In this document: positions 55,438-64,000 of the stretch, piece after piece | Position numbering within the stretch: position 1 is the stretch's first letter | Layout of the letters: each line of letters starts with the position of its first letter | From: Polaribacter sp. | GTDB lineage: Bacteria > Bacteroidota > Bacteroidia > Flavobacteriales > Flavobacteriaceae | Direction of reading: 5' to 3' | Assembly (NCBI GenBank): GCA_029250685.1 | Contig: JAQXEU010000053.1 | Coordinates: 1-64,000, forward strand | DNA length: 64,000 nucleotides | Position numbers and translations under genes: made by a program | Notes under the pieces: model-generated | Seen by the model: only the letters and a program-made list of their open reading frames with translations | Told to the model about the DNA's origin: nothing | The model's database searches: none

Positions 55438-55773
55438 AAATTCTTTTTAATTAAATGTTATCAAACTATAACTAAGAGAAACAAGACGAAAAAAATGAGA
55501 GACTATTTTTTTATGTTATAAAATTTCAATTAACAAATAGAATACTTCAAGTCAGAATAGACTTCTGAGTTAAAAATAGATTTAAAAACTAAACATCAAC
55601 AATAATACACCTATACAAAAATCATACACCTTTTTTTTAAAATACATCACTTTCAAAAACAGCAAAAAACTTTTGATACAGAAAAAGGTTATACTTATTT
55701 TCTGCTAAAAAAATATATTGTTATGGAATTGTTGTGTTTATTAAAGTTTAAAAAAATGATATAAAAACACAAA
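55438..55773. other. Gene-free region between the laminarin operon and pfkA
   Basis: There are 336 bases with no credible coding frame on either strand. No good terminator follows the GH17 gene. No TAnnTTTG box was found on the minus strand upstream of pfkA. Overlapping short dyads (AAGTC / GACTT at 55549-55564 and TCAGAA / TTCTGA at 55552-55568) could be an operator. The rest is A/T-rich sequence without visible structure. Confidence 0.6.
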
Positions 55774-56661
55774 TTAAAATTTTATTTTCTCTTTTTTATC
55801 CCATAAACCCCAAGATGCGCCAACATCTCCTTCAGAACCTACTTTCCAAGATTCATCAAAAGATGAAAAGTAAAAGATATCTATATCATTTTCTTTAGAC
55901 CATTTTTGAGCATTAATAAAATATTTCATTGCATTTTCTTCTGAAGGGATTGCTCCACCTAAACTTGTTCCTTCACTTGGCCATCCAGTTTCAGTAATAA
56001 TTACTTTTTTCCCATTAGCTGCTTTAAGGGCGCGATTGTACATGTCTTTCATATACAATAAAGAATATTCTTGACTACATCCTTCCCAATAGGGATAACA
56101 ATTTGCTAAAATAATATCACAAGAATCGGTAATTGCAGGTCTATCTGAAAATTCGTAATAAGCATCTACGTAACCAACCGGAACATTTGTTCTAATTTCG
56201 TTTTTTACTTTATGGATAAATTCTAACAATTCATTTTCAGATAAATCTCCGCGATACATTACTTCATTACCAACTGCAACAATATCTACAAACCCTTGAT
56301 TTGTTAACTCAATAAGTTTTGCTATTTCTTTTTTATTAATTTCATTATCATCACCCAACCAAGCACCAACTAATGTTTTCATACCTAATTCATGAGCTAT
56401 TTGAGGAATGAGTTCATTACCATCTGTACAAGAAAATGAACGAATCCATTTTGAGTATGGTCTGATTATTTCTAACCTTTTTCTAATTTCTTTTTCTGAT
56501 AGTTGATCTCCAGGTTTCTGTCCTTCAACGTATGGGCTAGAACAGAGTCCATGTATTCCAGAATTTAACACTTTTTTAAATAAAAGGCTTAAATCTTTTT
56601 TCGACTTAGCGTTTACATCAACATTAGTTAATGCTAACATTTTTTCTTTTCTTAAAGACAT
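55774..56661 (-). CDS. GH17 beta-1,3-glucanase, cytoplasmic
   Basis: A 295-residue GH17 enzyme, TIM barrel without signal peptide, so it acts in the cytoplasm. The acid/base is E133 in VAVGNEVMYR and the nucleophile E224 in IITETGWPSE; KWIRSFSCTDGNEL is the usual N-terminal GH17 block. It should cut short beta-1,3-gluco-oligosaccharides imported by the upstream symporter. It is the last gene of the operon. The shortness of the barrel suggests a (trans)glycosidase on small oligomers, but that is inference. Confidence 0.9.
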   Translation of the reverse strand: MSLRKEKMLALTNVDVNAKSKKDLSLLFKKVLNSGIHGLCSSPYVEGQKPGDQLSEKEIRKRLEIIRPYSKWIRSFSCTDGNELIPQIAHELGMKTLVGAWLGDDNEINKKEIAKLIELTNQGFVDIVAVGNEVMYRGDLSENELLEFIHKVKNEIRTNVPVGYVDAYYEFSDRPAITDSCDIILANCYPYWEGCSQEYSLLYMKDMYNRALKAANGKKVIITETGWPSEGTSLGGAIPSEENAMKYFINAQKWSKENDIDIFYFSSFDESWKVGSEGDVGASWGLWDKKEKIKF

Positions 56662-56683
56662 AACAACTTATATTTTTATTTAA

Positions 56684-58324
56684 TTATAATTCTCCTCTTC
56701 TTTTTTCAAGAATCTCTTTAATTTCTCTAGCTTTTCCCTCATTTAAACTATACTTCCACATAATCAATATTGCTATTGCGGCAGTGACCGCTGGTATAAG
56801 AATATCTGCTATACGCAACTTTATCATGGTTTCTGCTGTTTGAGAAACAGCTCCTTCGTCGAATCCAACTATGCTTAATATTGCTCCTCCTAGTACCAAA
56901 GCAACTGCCTGACCTAACTTTACAAACCACCAGTATATTGCGCCAAAAGTTCCTTCTTTTCTTGGCATCCCATTCTCTAACTCATCCAAATCACAAACAT
57001 CTGCAGTCATACTCATCATTAACGTAAATAATCCTCCTAAACCAAAAGCCATCAATGGAATTGGTAAAAACATTAACCATGGACCACCTTGACTTGTGTC
57101 CATACTAAACCATGACATACCAATACTGTTTAAGAAAGGATTAATTGCGTCAAATATTGAAGCAACAAAACTGTTTATTCCTTGGCCAAAATTGGATTCA
57201 TTGAATTGCGCGTTTAATGAATTATCGAAACCCCACCATTTTAAGATATAACCTAGAATAGAAATAGCTGTAGAAATGATAAAAGCTTTTCTTTTACCCC
57301 ATTTATTGGCAATTCGAGAAACGATTGGAATAACCATAAAAGCAGTAACTAATGCTGTGAAAGAGGCAAACCAAGCTGGCCAAGTACTCGCTAGACCATA
57401 ATCACCATTATAAATGTAAAAGACAATTATGAAAAAACTGAATGAAGCGACCATTTGAAATCCATTAAAGACTAAAAATGTTGCTCCGCATAATTTCATA
57501 AAAGGCTTGTTTTTAAAAACTTCCTTGATTCCAAGCCATAATTCTTTGAAACTAGATGATAATGAATTAAGGTTGATTTGTTTTCTATTTTCCATTTTTC
57601 CAGCATCTATCCCTTTACAGAATAAAGCTGGTAAAACTCCAAGCACAGCACAAACCAAACCAACTATTATTGATAAATTACGCACTCCTGTTCCTTGTAA
57701 TTTCTCATTAGTTACCTTTAAAAGTTCATCTCCAGAAAGTCCCATTTCCCCAATCACCCTTAATGTTTCTTCACTAATTGGAAAAACAGTAGGATCTGCA
57801 ATAACAACCCAAAACCAAGGAACTAACATCCAAGCAATTTGTCCAACAGTATTTGCAAATGCCATTAATCGAGTTCGTTCATTGTAGTCAGAAGTCATCT
57901 CATATCCTAAACCTACTAAGGGAGTCGCAAACATGGTATTACCCACAAGAAACAATAAAGACATCACTAGGAAATACCAAAAGTTAAACATGACCGAATT
58001 GTCTTCACTCATTTGGAATAACAACGCAAACAAAATACCACTTAACACAGCTCCAACAAAAATATATGGTCGTCGCCTACCCCATCTTGACTTCGTATTA
58101 TCAGAGATAAAACCCATAATTGGGTCAGTTAACGCATCAAATATTCTTGGCAAACCTCCTAATAGACCTGCTAAAAAAGGATCCATTCCATAAGCTGTCA
58201 CTAAAAAAAACATAAATACTGCTAGGGCCCCAGGTAATAAATTAAGCACTAAATGCCCTGAACCAAATGTTGTCTTCTGAATGAAAGGAACTTTATCTTT
58301 TGACGATGTTTTAAAATTTGACAT
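56684..58324 (-). CDS. Glycoside/cation symporter of the MelB (GPH) family
   Basis: A 546-residue MFS-fold transporter with about twelve helices. The MelB/GPH signature is clear: DALTDPIMGFISDNTKSRWG followed by RRRP (about residues 61-85), containing the cation-site aspartates. A large loop near residues 215-260 precedes the second half. In this operon it should import beta-glucan oligosaccharides with sodium or protons. It is 22 bases from the cytoplasmic GH17 and 6 bases from the GH30 gene. Confidence 0.9.
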   Translation of the reverse strand: MSNFKTSSKDKVPFIQKTTFGSGHLVLNLLPGALAVFMFFLVTAYGMDPFLAGLLGGLPRIFDALTDPIMGFISDNTKSRWGRRRPYIFVGAVLSGILFALLFQMSEDNSVMFNFWYFLVMSLLFLVGNTMFATPLVGLGYEMTSDYNERTRLMAFANTVGQIAWMLVPWFWVVIADPTVFPISEETLRVIGEMGLSGDELLKVTNEKLQGTGVRNLSIIVGLVCAVLGVLPALFCKGIDAGKMENRKQINLNSLSSSFKELWLGIKEVFKNKPFMKLCGATFLVFNGFQMVASFSFFIIVFYIYNGDYGLASTWPAWFASFTALVTAFMVIPIVSRIANKWGKRKAFIISTAISILGYILKWWGFDNSLNAQFNESNFGQGINSFVASIFDAINPFLNSIGMSWFSMDTSQGGPWLMFLPIPLMAFGLGGLFTLMMSMTADVCDLDELENGMPRKEGTFGAIYWWFVKLGQAVALVLGGAILSIVGFDEGAVSQTAETMIKLRIADILIPAVTAAIAILIMWKYSLNEGKAREIKEILEKRRGEL

Positions 58325-58330
58325 GTTCTA

Positions 58331-59818
58331 TTATTTTGATGGTATAACTATAGTCTGAATAGCTTGCGAATTAATTTTTACGTTTACTTTACGATTGTCT
58401 AGGTTTAATGAGAAATTTTTTACTTCTTTCCCTTGATTAAAAACTACAACAGCTATTGATCCGTCTAAATTTTTTGCTGCAGTAACCAACAATTCTTTAT
58501 CGGTATTTGTAAACCCAATTCTTTTTGCTTTAGGTCTAATAAACTTACTAAAATGTGCCAACGTATAATAAATTGGTGTAAAATATACTTCGTCAGTTTC
58601 TGGTTTTACAATTACGGGTGCAACACACCAATTTTTAAACCAATTTGGTCCACCTTGACTATCTAAAACCATATTCCAGTCTACCCATCCGTCAACCCAA
58701 TTATTTAGGCAACCAATAATATCTCTTGCATATCTATTTACTGGAGCATATTTTGGGTGCCAGCTTTTTTGCTCTTCTGGAGCCCAATCCCAGCCCCAAT
58801 CTGTTGCTTCTTTTTTCCAATACCAAGAATCATCTCGCCATTTTGGAATTTCTGAATCTACACAGGCTTCAGTTTGAATTAAATACTTATTTGGTGCTTT
58901 ATTATGAGCATACTGCAATGCTTCAGGAAAAACCTTAAATGTGCTTTCGTACCAATGAATTGCAGTTCCTGCAAAATACTTAGATGAGGCTTCATCTTTA
59001 TACATTACATCAACCCACTCCTTTAAACCTTCTCTGTTCTGATCATAACCAAGAATTTTAATATCAGATTTACCTTCTGATTCTAATTTAGGACCTAAAT
59101 GGTTTTGAACAAAATCAGTCATTTCTTTTGGAGAAAAATGCATACTTTCCCAATTATTTCCATTTCCATGGGGTTCATTCACTACTGTTACCCCCCAAAT
59201 ATCAATTCCTTCTTTTTTATATGCATCTAAATATTTAGAAAAAAACAAAGCATAAGAGTTATTGTATTCTGGCAATAATTTACCACCAACATATTTCTTA
59301 TTATCTTTCATCCATGGTGGTGCTGTCCAAGGTGATGCTATAATGTTAAATCCATCTTTAGAAATTGCCATGGCATCTTTTATCATCGGAATTAAATCAT
59401 CTTGATCTTCTTTGATACTAAAATGTTTTAATTCTAAATCATCAGCAATTGGAGCATATGTGTAATTATTTAAAGAAAAATCACATGAACTCATATGTGT
59501 TCTTGTTAAAGAATAATTTGAGCCGTCTTCTCCAAAATATGCTTCTAGTACTTTTGTTCTATTTTTTTTACTTAATTTATTTAACAAGTATGATGATGAC
59601 TCAGTAAAAGACCCACCAAAACCTGTAATAGTTTGGTATACCTCTTCAGGTAAAATAGTAATTATAGTCTCCGGTTCTTGCGAGTTGAAATCTGACAACT
59701 TTGTCAATTTATTTCCGCTTGCTGAAGTTTCATAAACTTCAACTTCTAATTTTTTCTCAGAAGTACAAGCACTTATCATGATAATTAGGATTATTTTTAA
59801 ACTATATTTTTTCAACAT
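58331..59818 (-). CDS. GH30 beta-glucanase, lipoprotein
   Basis: A 495-residue GH30 enzyme with a lipoprotein signal (KIILIIMISAC, Cys18). The TIM barrel contains GFGGSFTESSSYLL near residue 67, acid/base E215 in VTVVNEPHG and nucleophile E317 in LIQTEACVD; a beta-sandwich C-terminal domain follows (about 410-495). In laminarin loci such enzymes remove beta-1,6-glucosyl branches or act on beta-1,6-glucan. Cell-envelope location, with its catalytic part outside or in the periplasm. Confidence 0.9.
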   Translation of the reverse strand: MLKKYSLKIILIIMISACTSEKKLEVEVYETSASGNKLTKLSDFNSQEPETIITILPEEVYQTITGFGGSFTESSSYLLNKLSKKNRTKVLEAYFGEDGSNYSLTRTHMSSCDFSLNNYTYAPIADDLELKHFSIKEDQDDLIPMIKDAMAISKDGFNIIASPWTAPPWMKDNKKYVGGKLLPEYNNSYALFFSKYLDAYKKEGIDIWGVTVVNEPHGNGNNWESMHFSPKEMTDFVQNHLGPKLESEGKSDIKILGYDQNREGLKEWVDVMYKDEASSKYFAGTAIHWYESTFKVFPEALQYAHNKAPNKYLIQTEACVDSEIPKWRDDSWYWKKEATDWGWDWAPEEQKSWHPKYAPVNRYARDIIGCLNNWVDGWVDWNMVLDSQGGPNWFKNWCVAPVIVKPETDEVYFTPIYYTLAHFSKFIRPKAKRIGFTNTDKELLVTAAKNLDGSIAVVVFNQGKEVKNFSLNLDNRKVNVKINSQAIQTIVIPSK

Positions 59819-59828
59819 CTAAAAAGGT

Positions 59829-60842
59829 TTATTTTTTTATATTCCTATAAGCTTTCTTAACAACATTAAACGTTTGTTTTTTGTTTCTATCTATATCGAC
59901 TATTCCCCAATATTCTTCGTTTGGTGAACCGTCATATGGAACTCCACTACTATTTGGAGCCCATCCACCTGGGTCTTGAGTGTATTTATCTCCTGCTTTC
60001 CACCATCCATCTGTAAAAGAGAACAATGTAACTCCCGAACCAATATGATTGTTCTTGAAAATGTTTTTTAAAATAGTTGCATTTGCATCTGCTTGAGCTT
60101 TTTGATTTTCTCCTTTTTCATATCCATCTTTTGTAATCGTCATATAACTATCTCCACCTGCCTCTGATAAATACATCGGCTTGTCGCTGATTACTTCCCA
60201 TTCTTTATAAATACTACCAGGATTGTCCCAACGATATACATTTAAGCCCCAAACATCAATATTAGGTGAAAGTTGTAATGCTAATGAATCTGGCAAATCT
60301 CCATGTGCAGTTGTAACAGGATGATTTGGGTCTCTTTGGTGAATTAATTTAGCTGCGTTATTTAACGCATTATACCAATTCTTTAAATCTCCATCAAACC
60401 ATTCTGGATGGTAATTGTATTCGTTTCCTAATTCCCAAAGTAAAATGGCTTTATGGGTTTTATATTTTTCTACATACTCTATAAATGAGCCTGAAGCGAT
60501 GTCGTAAAAACCTTTCTGATCATATCCAAACCCGATAATTACTTTGATGTCTGCTAAAGCTAATTGGTCTAAAACAGCAATATCATCAATTGGAGCATAC
60601 ACTCTAATAGTATTTATTCCTGCTTCTTTCATTAAAAGAATATCTTCTTTTAAGCTGCTAAAATCTCTTTTATTTGGACTTCCTTTTGGAACTGGGTGAT
60701 AACAAATCCCTTTAATTAAATAAGGCGCATCATTTACTAAAATTTGTCGTTTAAAAACTTTTACAATGTGCTCTTCTTTTGTACTACAGCTATATGCTAT
60801 TAACACAAAAAGGATATAAATAAAACTATTTTTAAACTTCAT
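59829..60842 (-). CDS. Clan GH-A glycoside hydrolase lipoprotein, family uncertain
   Basis: A 337-residue TIM-barrel hydrolase with a lipoprotein signal (IYILFVLIAYSC, Cys19). The residues after the cysteine, STKEE, resemble the Lys-acidic surface-export signal known from Bacteroidota lipoproteins. The catalytic acid/base is probably E141 in LLWELGNEYN and the nucleophile E227 in MYLSEAGG. It resembles the catalytic barrel of GH2 enzymes and some newer families without the accessory domains. Given its operon, beta-glucan is the likely substrate. I cannot assign a GH number. Confidence 0.75.
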   Translation of the reverse strand: MKFKNSFIYILFVLIAYSCSTKEEHIVKVFKRQILVNDAPYLIKGICYHPVPKGSPNKRDFSSLKEDILLMKEAGINTIRVYAPIDDIAVLDQLALADIKVIIGFGYDQKGFYDIASGSFIEYVEKYKTHKAILLWELGNEYNYHPEWFDGDLKNWYNALNNAAKLIHQRDPNHPVTTAHGDLPDSLALQLSPNIDVWGLNVYRWDNPGSIYKEWEVISDKPMYLSEAGGDSYMTITKDGYEKGENQKAQADANATILKNIFKNNHIGSGVTLFSFTDGWWKAGDKYTQDPGGWAPNSSGVPYDGSPNEEYWGIVDIDRNKKQTFNVVKKAYRNIKK

Positions 60843-60853
60843 TAGATTAATTT

Positions 60854-62134
60854 TTAATGCTCTTGCAACAATTTTACTTGAGGCACCATTACATCATTCA
60901 TCAATAATGATTTATCTCCGTTATACGTTTTTATAATTGAATTTCCGTTTCTCTTTAGTCCGTTAAAAACACCTTTATCAACCATATCCCATAGCACATA
61001 TTTTGCTTTTCCGTTTATGGTAAATAAGCCAAAATAATTTTCTGACCCATCTGGATTAACTATATCCTTCCAGTTTTCATCAAAAGCTTCAAAATAGAAA
61101 CACGACATCCCTTCTTGCGCCGTCCAGTGTCTCATAGCATTATAATACAATGCTTCTTTATACTCATCTGTTGCATTAGATTTATTAGGACCATACAATC
61201 CGTTAGAACGACTTGCCCATCCTGTTTCTCCAATATGTATTGGTTTGTTAACTCCAGTACTTAGCATGTATTTTTTTACACTTTCGTACTGAGAAATAGC
61301 ATACTTTTTAGCTCTTTGCATAGATGCTTTTACTTTATCTTCTTTAGATAGGTTTTCTTCTTTTGGTGAAACTCCCCAAAAAACTGGATTGTAATGTGTG
61401 TCATGCATAGGGTATGTATGCATAGAAACATAATCTACAGCCTTGTATAGTGCTTCTAAATCTTTCTTATGATAACTATTTTCTCCACCTCCCCAAGAAG
61501 CAAAATTGTCTGAAGATGTAACCCAAATATCTTTCTGAAGTTTTCCCTCTTGTTTTAATTTTTGTAAATGATTTACCCATTTTAAAATTACCCATGGTTG
61601 CACAAAATAACTACTTGCCCAATGAACCATTGCTTCATTTCCAACCGAAATAATTTTTACGATATCTGGATATTGATTTGCTAGTTTTATAGCTTTTTCA
61701 ATTTCAGACGCATTGTTTACCTCATCTTCTAAATCATGATTTGGATGAGAAGTCCAAGCATCTTTACAATCAATCCAAGCTCCTAACATAACATACATTT
61801 CAAAGCTTGAATTTTCTTTCTTCAATTCGTGAATTGCTTTTACAACATTCGAAGCTTTTGCATATTGCAAATTGTAAGTTCTTACTATTCTTATACCAGC
61901 TGCTTTAAGGATTAACATATCTTCCTTTAATTCGCTAATTGTTGGCTGGACATCTCTTGAATTTGTTCTATAACCACCGTAAGAGATGGCTAAATAATCT
62001 GGGTTCCCTAATATTTGAGATGCTTTCATTGAATTTACGCTCTTTTGTTTGTTTACATTAAAATTACACGACAACAATAGTGTTATTATCGCAAAACCAA
62101 TTATTCTGGCAGGTACTTTTAACATACAATACAT
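60854..62134 (-). CDS. GH17 beta-1,3-glucanase, lipoprotein
   Basis: A 426-residue GH17 enzyme. A start at 62134 or at the in-frame ATG at 62125 both give a lipoprotein signal (LLLSC, Cys23 from the first). The acid/base is E167 in ISVGNEAMV and the nucleophile E303 in IGETGWASR. It lacks the acidic export signal after the cysteine, so it probably faces the periplasm. It is expected to act on laminarin-derived beta-1,3-glucans. It starts 1 base after the stop of the phosphorylase gene. Confidence 0.9.
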   Translation of the reverse strand: MYCMLKVPARIIGFAIITLLLSCNFNVNKQKSVNSMKASQILGNPDYLAISYGGYRTNSRDVQPTISELKEDMLILKAAGIRIVRTYNLQYAKASNVVKAIHELKKENSSFEMYVMLGAWIDCKDAWTSHPNHDLEDEVNNASEIEKAIKLANQYPDIVKIISVGNEAMVHWASSYFVQPWVILKWVNHLQKLKQEGKLQKDIWVTSSDNFASWGGGENSYHKKDLEALYKAVDYVSMHTYPMHDTHYNPVFWGVSPKEENLSKEDKVKASMQRAKKYAISQYESVKKYMLSTGVNKPIHIGETGWASRSNGLYGPNKSNATDEYKEALYYNAMRHWTAQEGMSCFYFEAFDENWKDIVNPDGSENYFGLFTINGKAKYVLWDMVDKGVFNGLKRNGNSIIKTYNGDKSLLMNDVMVPQVKLLQEH

Positions 62135-62135
62135 T

Positions 62136-64000
62136 CTATTTTATTATGGATACTGTTAAGCTTTGAATACTGTTATTGCGTTCAAATATTAATTTACTTG
62201 TTTCTGTATCTAATTTTAATGAATTAAATTTCTTTGAAGTATCATTAGTAAAACATACTTCAATTGATTCTCTATCTGAAGATTTATATACAATTGGAAC
62301 CTGGCAATAAGTAAAACATAGAGACTCTTTGTCTAACTCTAATGTTTTAAAATCTCCTAAAACATTTACATAAGTAAACATTGTTTGTTCTTGCAATAAC
62401 TCTTCTTTCCTTAAGATACTTGGATTAAACTCTAAAACCCCTTCTTTTACACAAACTCCCAATTCACCTAATCTGCATAAAATATCCTCTTTAACTTGCC
62501 CTGTCATTCCAGGCTGCTGAGCTCCTTTTGTATAAGGAGTGTGTGAATACGCATCAGTTGGAAAAGCACCATATAATCTTGGAGATTTATCTACTCCAAT
62601 TCCTTCATTAATTTCAAAATAACGATCAAATAACTGACCTATTAATTCTGGATTATCATTTTGATTTATTGCTTTTAAAGTAACTTCTTGTACAGCTAAT
62701 AATAGCTTAGAAACCATATGCCAATAAATAGAACCTAATCCTTCATATCCATAAAATGTTCCAGATCTTCCTGTAAATGCTTTATGATTAAACACTTTTT
62801 CAAAGATTTTAAATAACAATTCAGATTCTTGAGCTACTAATTTTTCGTATTGTTCTGGTAGTTCTAATAAAGCAGCTTTTAAACTATCTACATTATTAAA
62901 GTTTCCATTAAAATGACAAGTTCCTTCACAATCTTTCTCTATGACTTGTGTGTTCTTATTTTTGATTAACTCAATAAATAATTTTGATTTCCTTATTTCT
63001 TCCTCAGGAATATTATTTCTATTTAAGAATCCAGGGAGTTCTTTGTTTGGATATAAAATATAGCTATATTGATCTTGTCTAAATAAGGCACTCTTCTTTA
63101 AACTATTTAAGAGGCTAACGTTTTGTTCGGTTGTTAAATACCCTGAACTTAATACAGCTACTTGCCCTTCTAACATTTCTGGCAAATGTGATATTGAAAC
63201 TTCAACATCATTCTCTACTGTCATTAAATTATAAGCATGATATAAATTGTCTTCTCTTTTATTGGTTTCAATTGAATGCTCAATAAACTGAAGTGAAACT
63301 TTTATAAATTCTAATAGTTCAGGTTTTGATACTTTTTGTCGGTTTCCGGAAAATCTATTTTTATAAATTTTATTTCTAAACACACTTGCTGATTTCCCTA
63401 ATGCATCTAAAATTGATTTACGGTCTTTATCAGATATTTTATCAGATAATAAATCTGTACGAGAATCTAATCCTTTAAAAATCTGTTTAAAAAACACTGC
63501 TAATTCATCTGAAACATCTGTGTCTGTGAAATTTGATTTTACAATAACTTTATCTAAAAACTTTAAGAAACGTCTTAGATAATACAAAGTGACCATTGAA
63601 ACGCCATTACCAACTAATGCATTATTAGCATCGTTCCATTCTGGGCGTTGGGTATTCATCCAAATTCCTCCTTCAGGAATAAAATTGGACATTTTAGCCA
63701 GTACTGTTGCTAAGATTTTTTCTATGAAATTTACTTTACATATAAAATAGTTTTCGTCTCTTAATAAAGCACCATCAGCACCTAACTCATTTCTTTTCTG
63801 AAGTATTTCTTCTTCACTTTGATAATCAAAATCAATGGTATCTTTTGGGTTCTCTAAAATATCTTCATAGCTTTTAATTCTATAGGGAACATTTGCATAC
63901 ACAAATAAATCGTTGGTAAAATATTCGTTTAATTTATTTGGATAATGATTTTCTATAAATTCTAAGAACTTTAGTAGATAGATGATTTGATGATCTCCCC
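62136..64000 (-). CDS. GH149-like beta-1,3-glucan phosphorylase, partial
   Basis: The frame is open to the right edge: the visible 620 residues begin inside the protein, and a GTG at 63902 is an ordinary internal codon. Just inside the edge is GDHQIIYLLKF, then FVYANVPYRIKSYEDI. MNTQRPEWNDANNALVGNG follows, with EWND resembling the catalytic DWND motif of GH94-type phosphorylases. The (alpha/alpha)6-barrel and a C-terminal beta domain are present. This combination is what I know from GH149, which cleaves beta-1,3-glucans with phosphate to give glucose-1-phosphate. The N-terminal part, over 400 residues, lies outside. Confidence 0.7.
   Translation of the reverse strand, partial: GDHQIIYLLKFLEFIENHYPNKLNEYFTNDLFVYANVPYRIKSYEDILENPKDTIDFDYQSEEEILQKRNELGADGALLRDENYFICKVNFIEKILATVLAKMSNFIPEGGIWMNTQRPEWNDANNALVGNGVSMVTLYYLRRFLKFLDKVIVKSNFTDTDVSDELAVFFKQIFKGLDSRTDLLSDKISDKDRKSILDALGKSASVFRNKIYKNRFSGNRQKVSKPELLEFIKVSLQFIEHSIETNKREDNLYHAYNLMTVENDVEVSISHLPEMLEGQVAVLSSGYLTTEQNVSLLNSLKKSALFRQDQYSYILYPNKELPGFLNRNNIPEEEIRKSKLFIELIKNKNTQVIEKDCEGTCHFNGNFNNVDSLKAALLELPEQYEKLVAQESELLFKIFEKVFNHKAFTGRSGTFYGYEGLGSIYWHMVSKLLLAVQEVTLKAINQNDNPELIGQLFDRYFEINEGIGVDKSPRLYGAFPTDAYSHTPYTKGAQQPGMTGQVKEDILCRLGELGVCVKEGVLEFNPSILRKEELLQEQTMFTYVNVLGDFKTLELDKESLCFTYCQVPIVYKSSDRESIEVCFTNDTSKKFNSLKLDTETSKLIFERNNSIQSLTVSIIK

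Noticed and set aside
57507-57887. A 126-codon plus-strand frame inside the MelB-type symporter gene
   Set aside because: It is antisense to conserved membrane helices. The codon pattern follows the real gene and no promoter or start context was seen.

Overview
The window comes from an AT-rich (roughly one-third G+C by eye) Bacteroidota chromosome, almost certainly a marine member of Flavobacteriaceae. The evidence is the gliding genes gldF and gldG, FabV, a DUF4294 protein, many short-signal lipoproteins, TAnnTTTG promoter -7 boxes, A-rich leaders without Shine-Dalgarno motifs, and a beta-1,3-glucan (laminarin) utilisation operon. No genus can be fixed from the sequence alone.

Layout. Positions 1-15350 hold mostly housekeeping genes: a DUF4294 protein, an M42 peptidase, a class-V aminotransferase and a Nudix hydrolase, then a DUF6503-type lipoprotein, an MsbA-like ABC exporter and acetyl-CoA synthetase. 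TauE/SafE, a fasciclin protein, an EEP nuclease/phosphatase, FabV, PurC, a frameshifted membrane-protein gene and PhoH follow. Positions 15500-19600 carry a plus-strand cluster ending in gldF-gldG. Positions 19600-26100 carry an aquaporin, a PqiA-like protein, a dienelactone hydrolase, a PAP2 phosphatase, a YghO-like acyltransferase and an MFS transporter. Positions 26125-31260 run on the minus strand: an XRE/membrane-protein pair, then PIG-L deacetylase, a 35-residue membrane protein and a sodium:solute symporter. dnaN (31493) starts a plus-strand run of small accessory and metabolic genes up to 43946. In this run are GGT, a Memo-like lipoprotein, ACP phosphodiesterase, a pseudouridine synthase, AI-2E, a THUMP-like methyltransferase and a lipoprotein-like gene built from two tandem copies. 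Positions 44216-49362 encode an NAD-type molybdenum/tungsten formate dehydrogenase with FdhD. It is followed by a predicted outer-membrane protein made of three repeated modules and by an M19 dipeptidase.

From 55774 to the right edge, all on the minus strand and tightly packed, is a laminarin operon. In transcription order it reads GH149-like glucan phosphorylase (cut by the window edge), GH17 lipoprotein, an unassigned clan-A glycosidase lipoprotein, GH30 lipoprotein, a MelB-type sugar symporter and a cytoplasmic GH17. pfkA and gap lie immediately downstream in the same orientation. The inferred pathway is: envelope lipoproteins debranch and trim glucan, the symporter imports oligosaccharides, the intracellular GH17 and the phosphorylase release glucose or glucose-1-phosphate, and glycolysis takes over. 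SusC/SusD genes would be expected beyond the right edge.

The most notable unlisted structures are as follows. There is a one-base deletion in a homopolymer that splits a membrane-protein gene (13786-14402). There is an unlisted 35-residue membrane protein (28616-28723). An amidohydrolase C-terminal relic sits between 30-bp direct repeats (32671-32880). A tRNA 3'-end relic with its terminator lies at 53250-53301. The formate dehydrogenase leader has a terminator and a start-codon-sequestering inverted repeat. I found no CRISPR array, rRNA, intact tRNA, insertion sequence, prophage or defence system.
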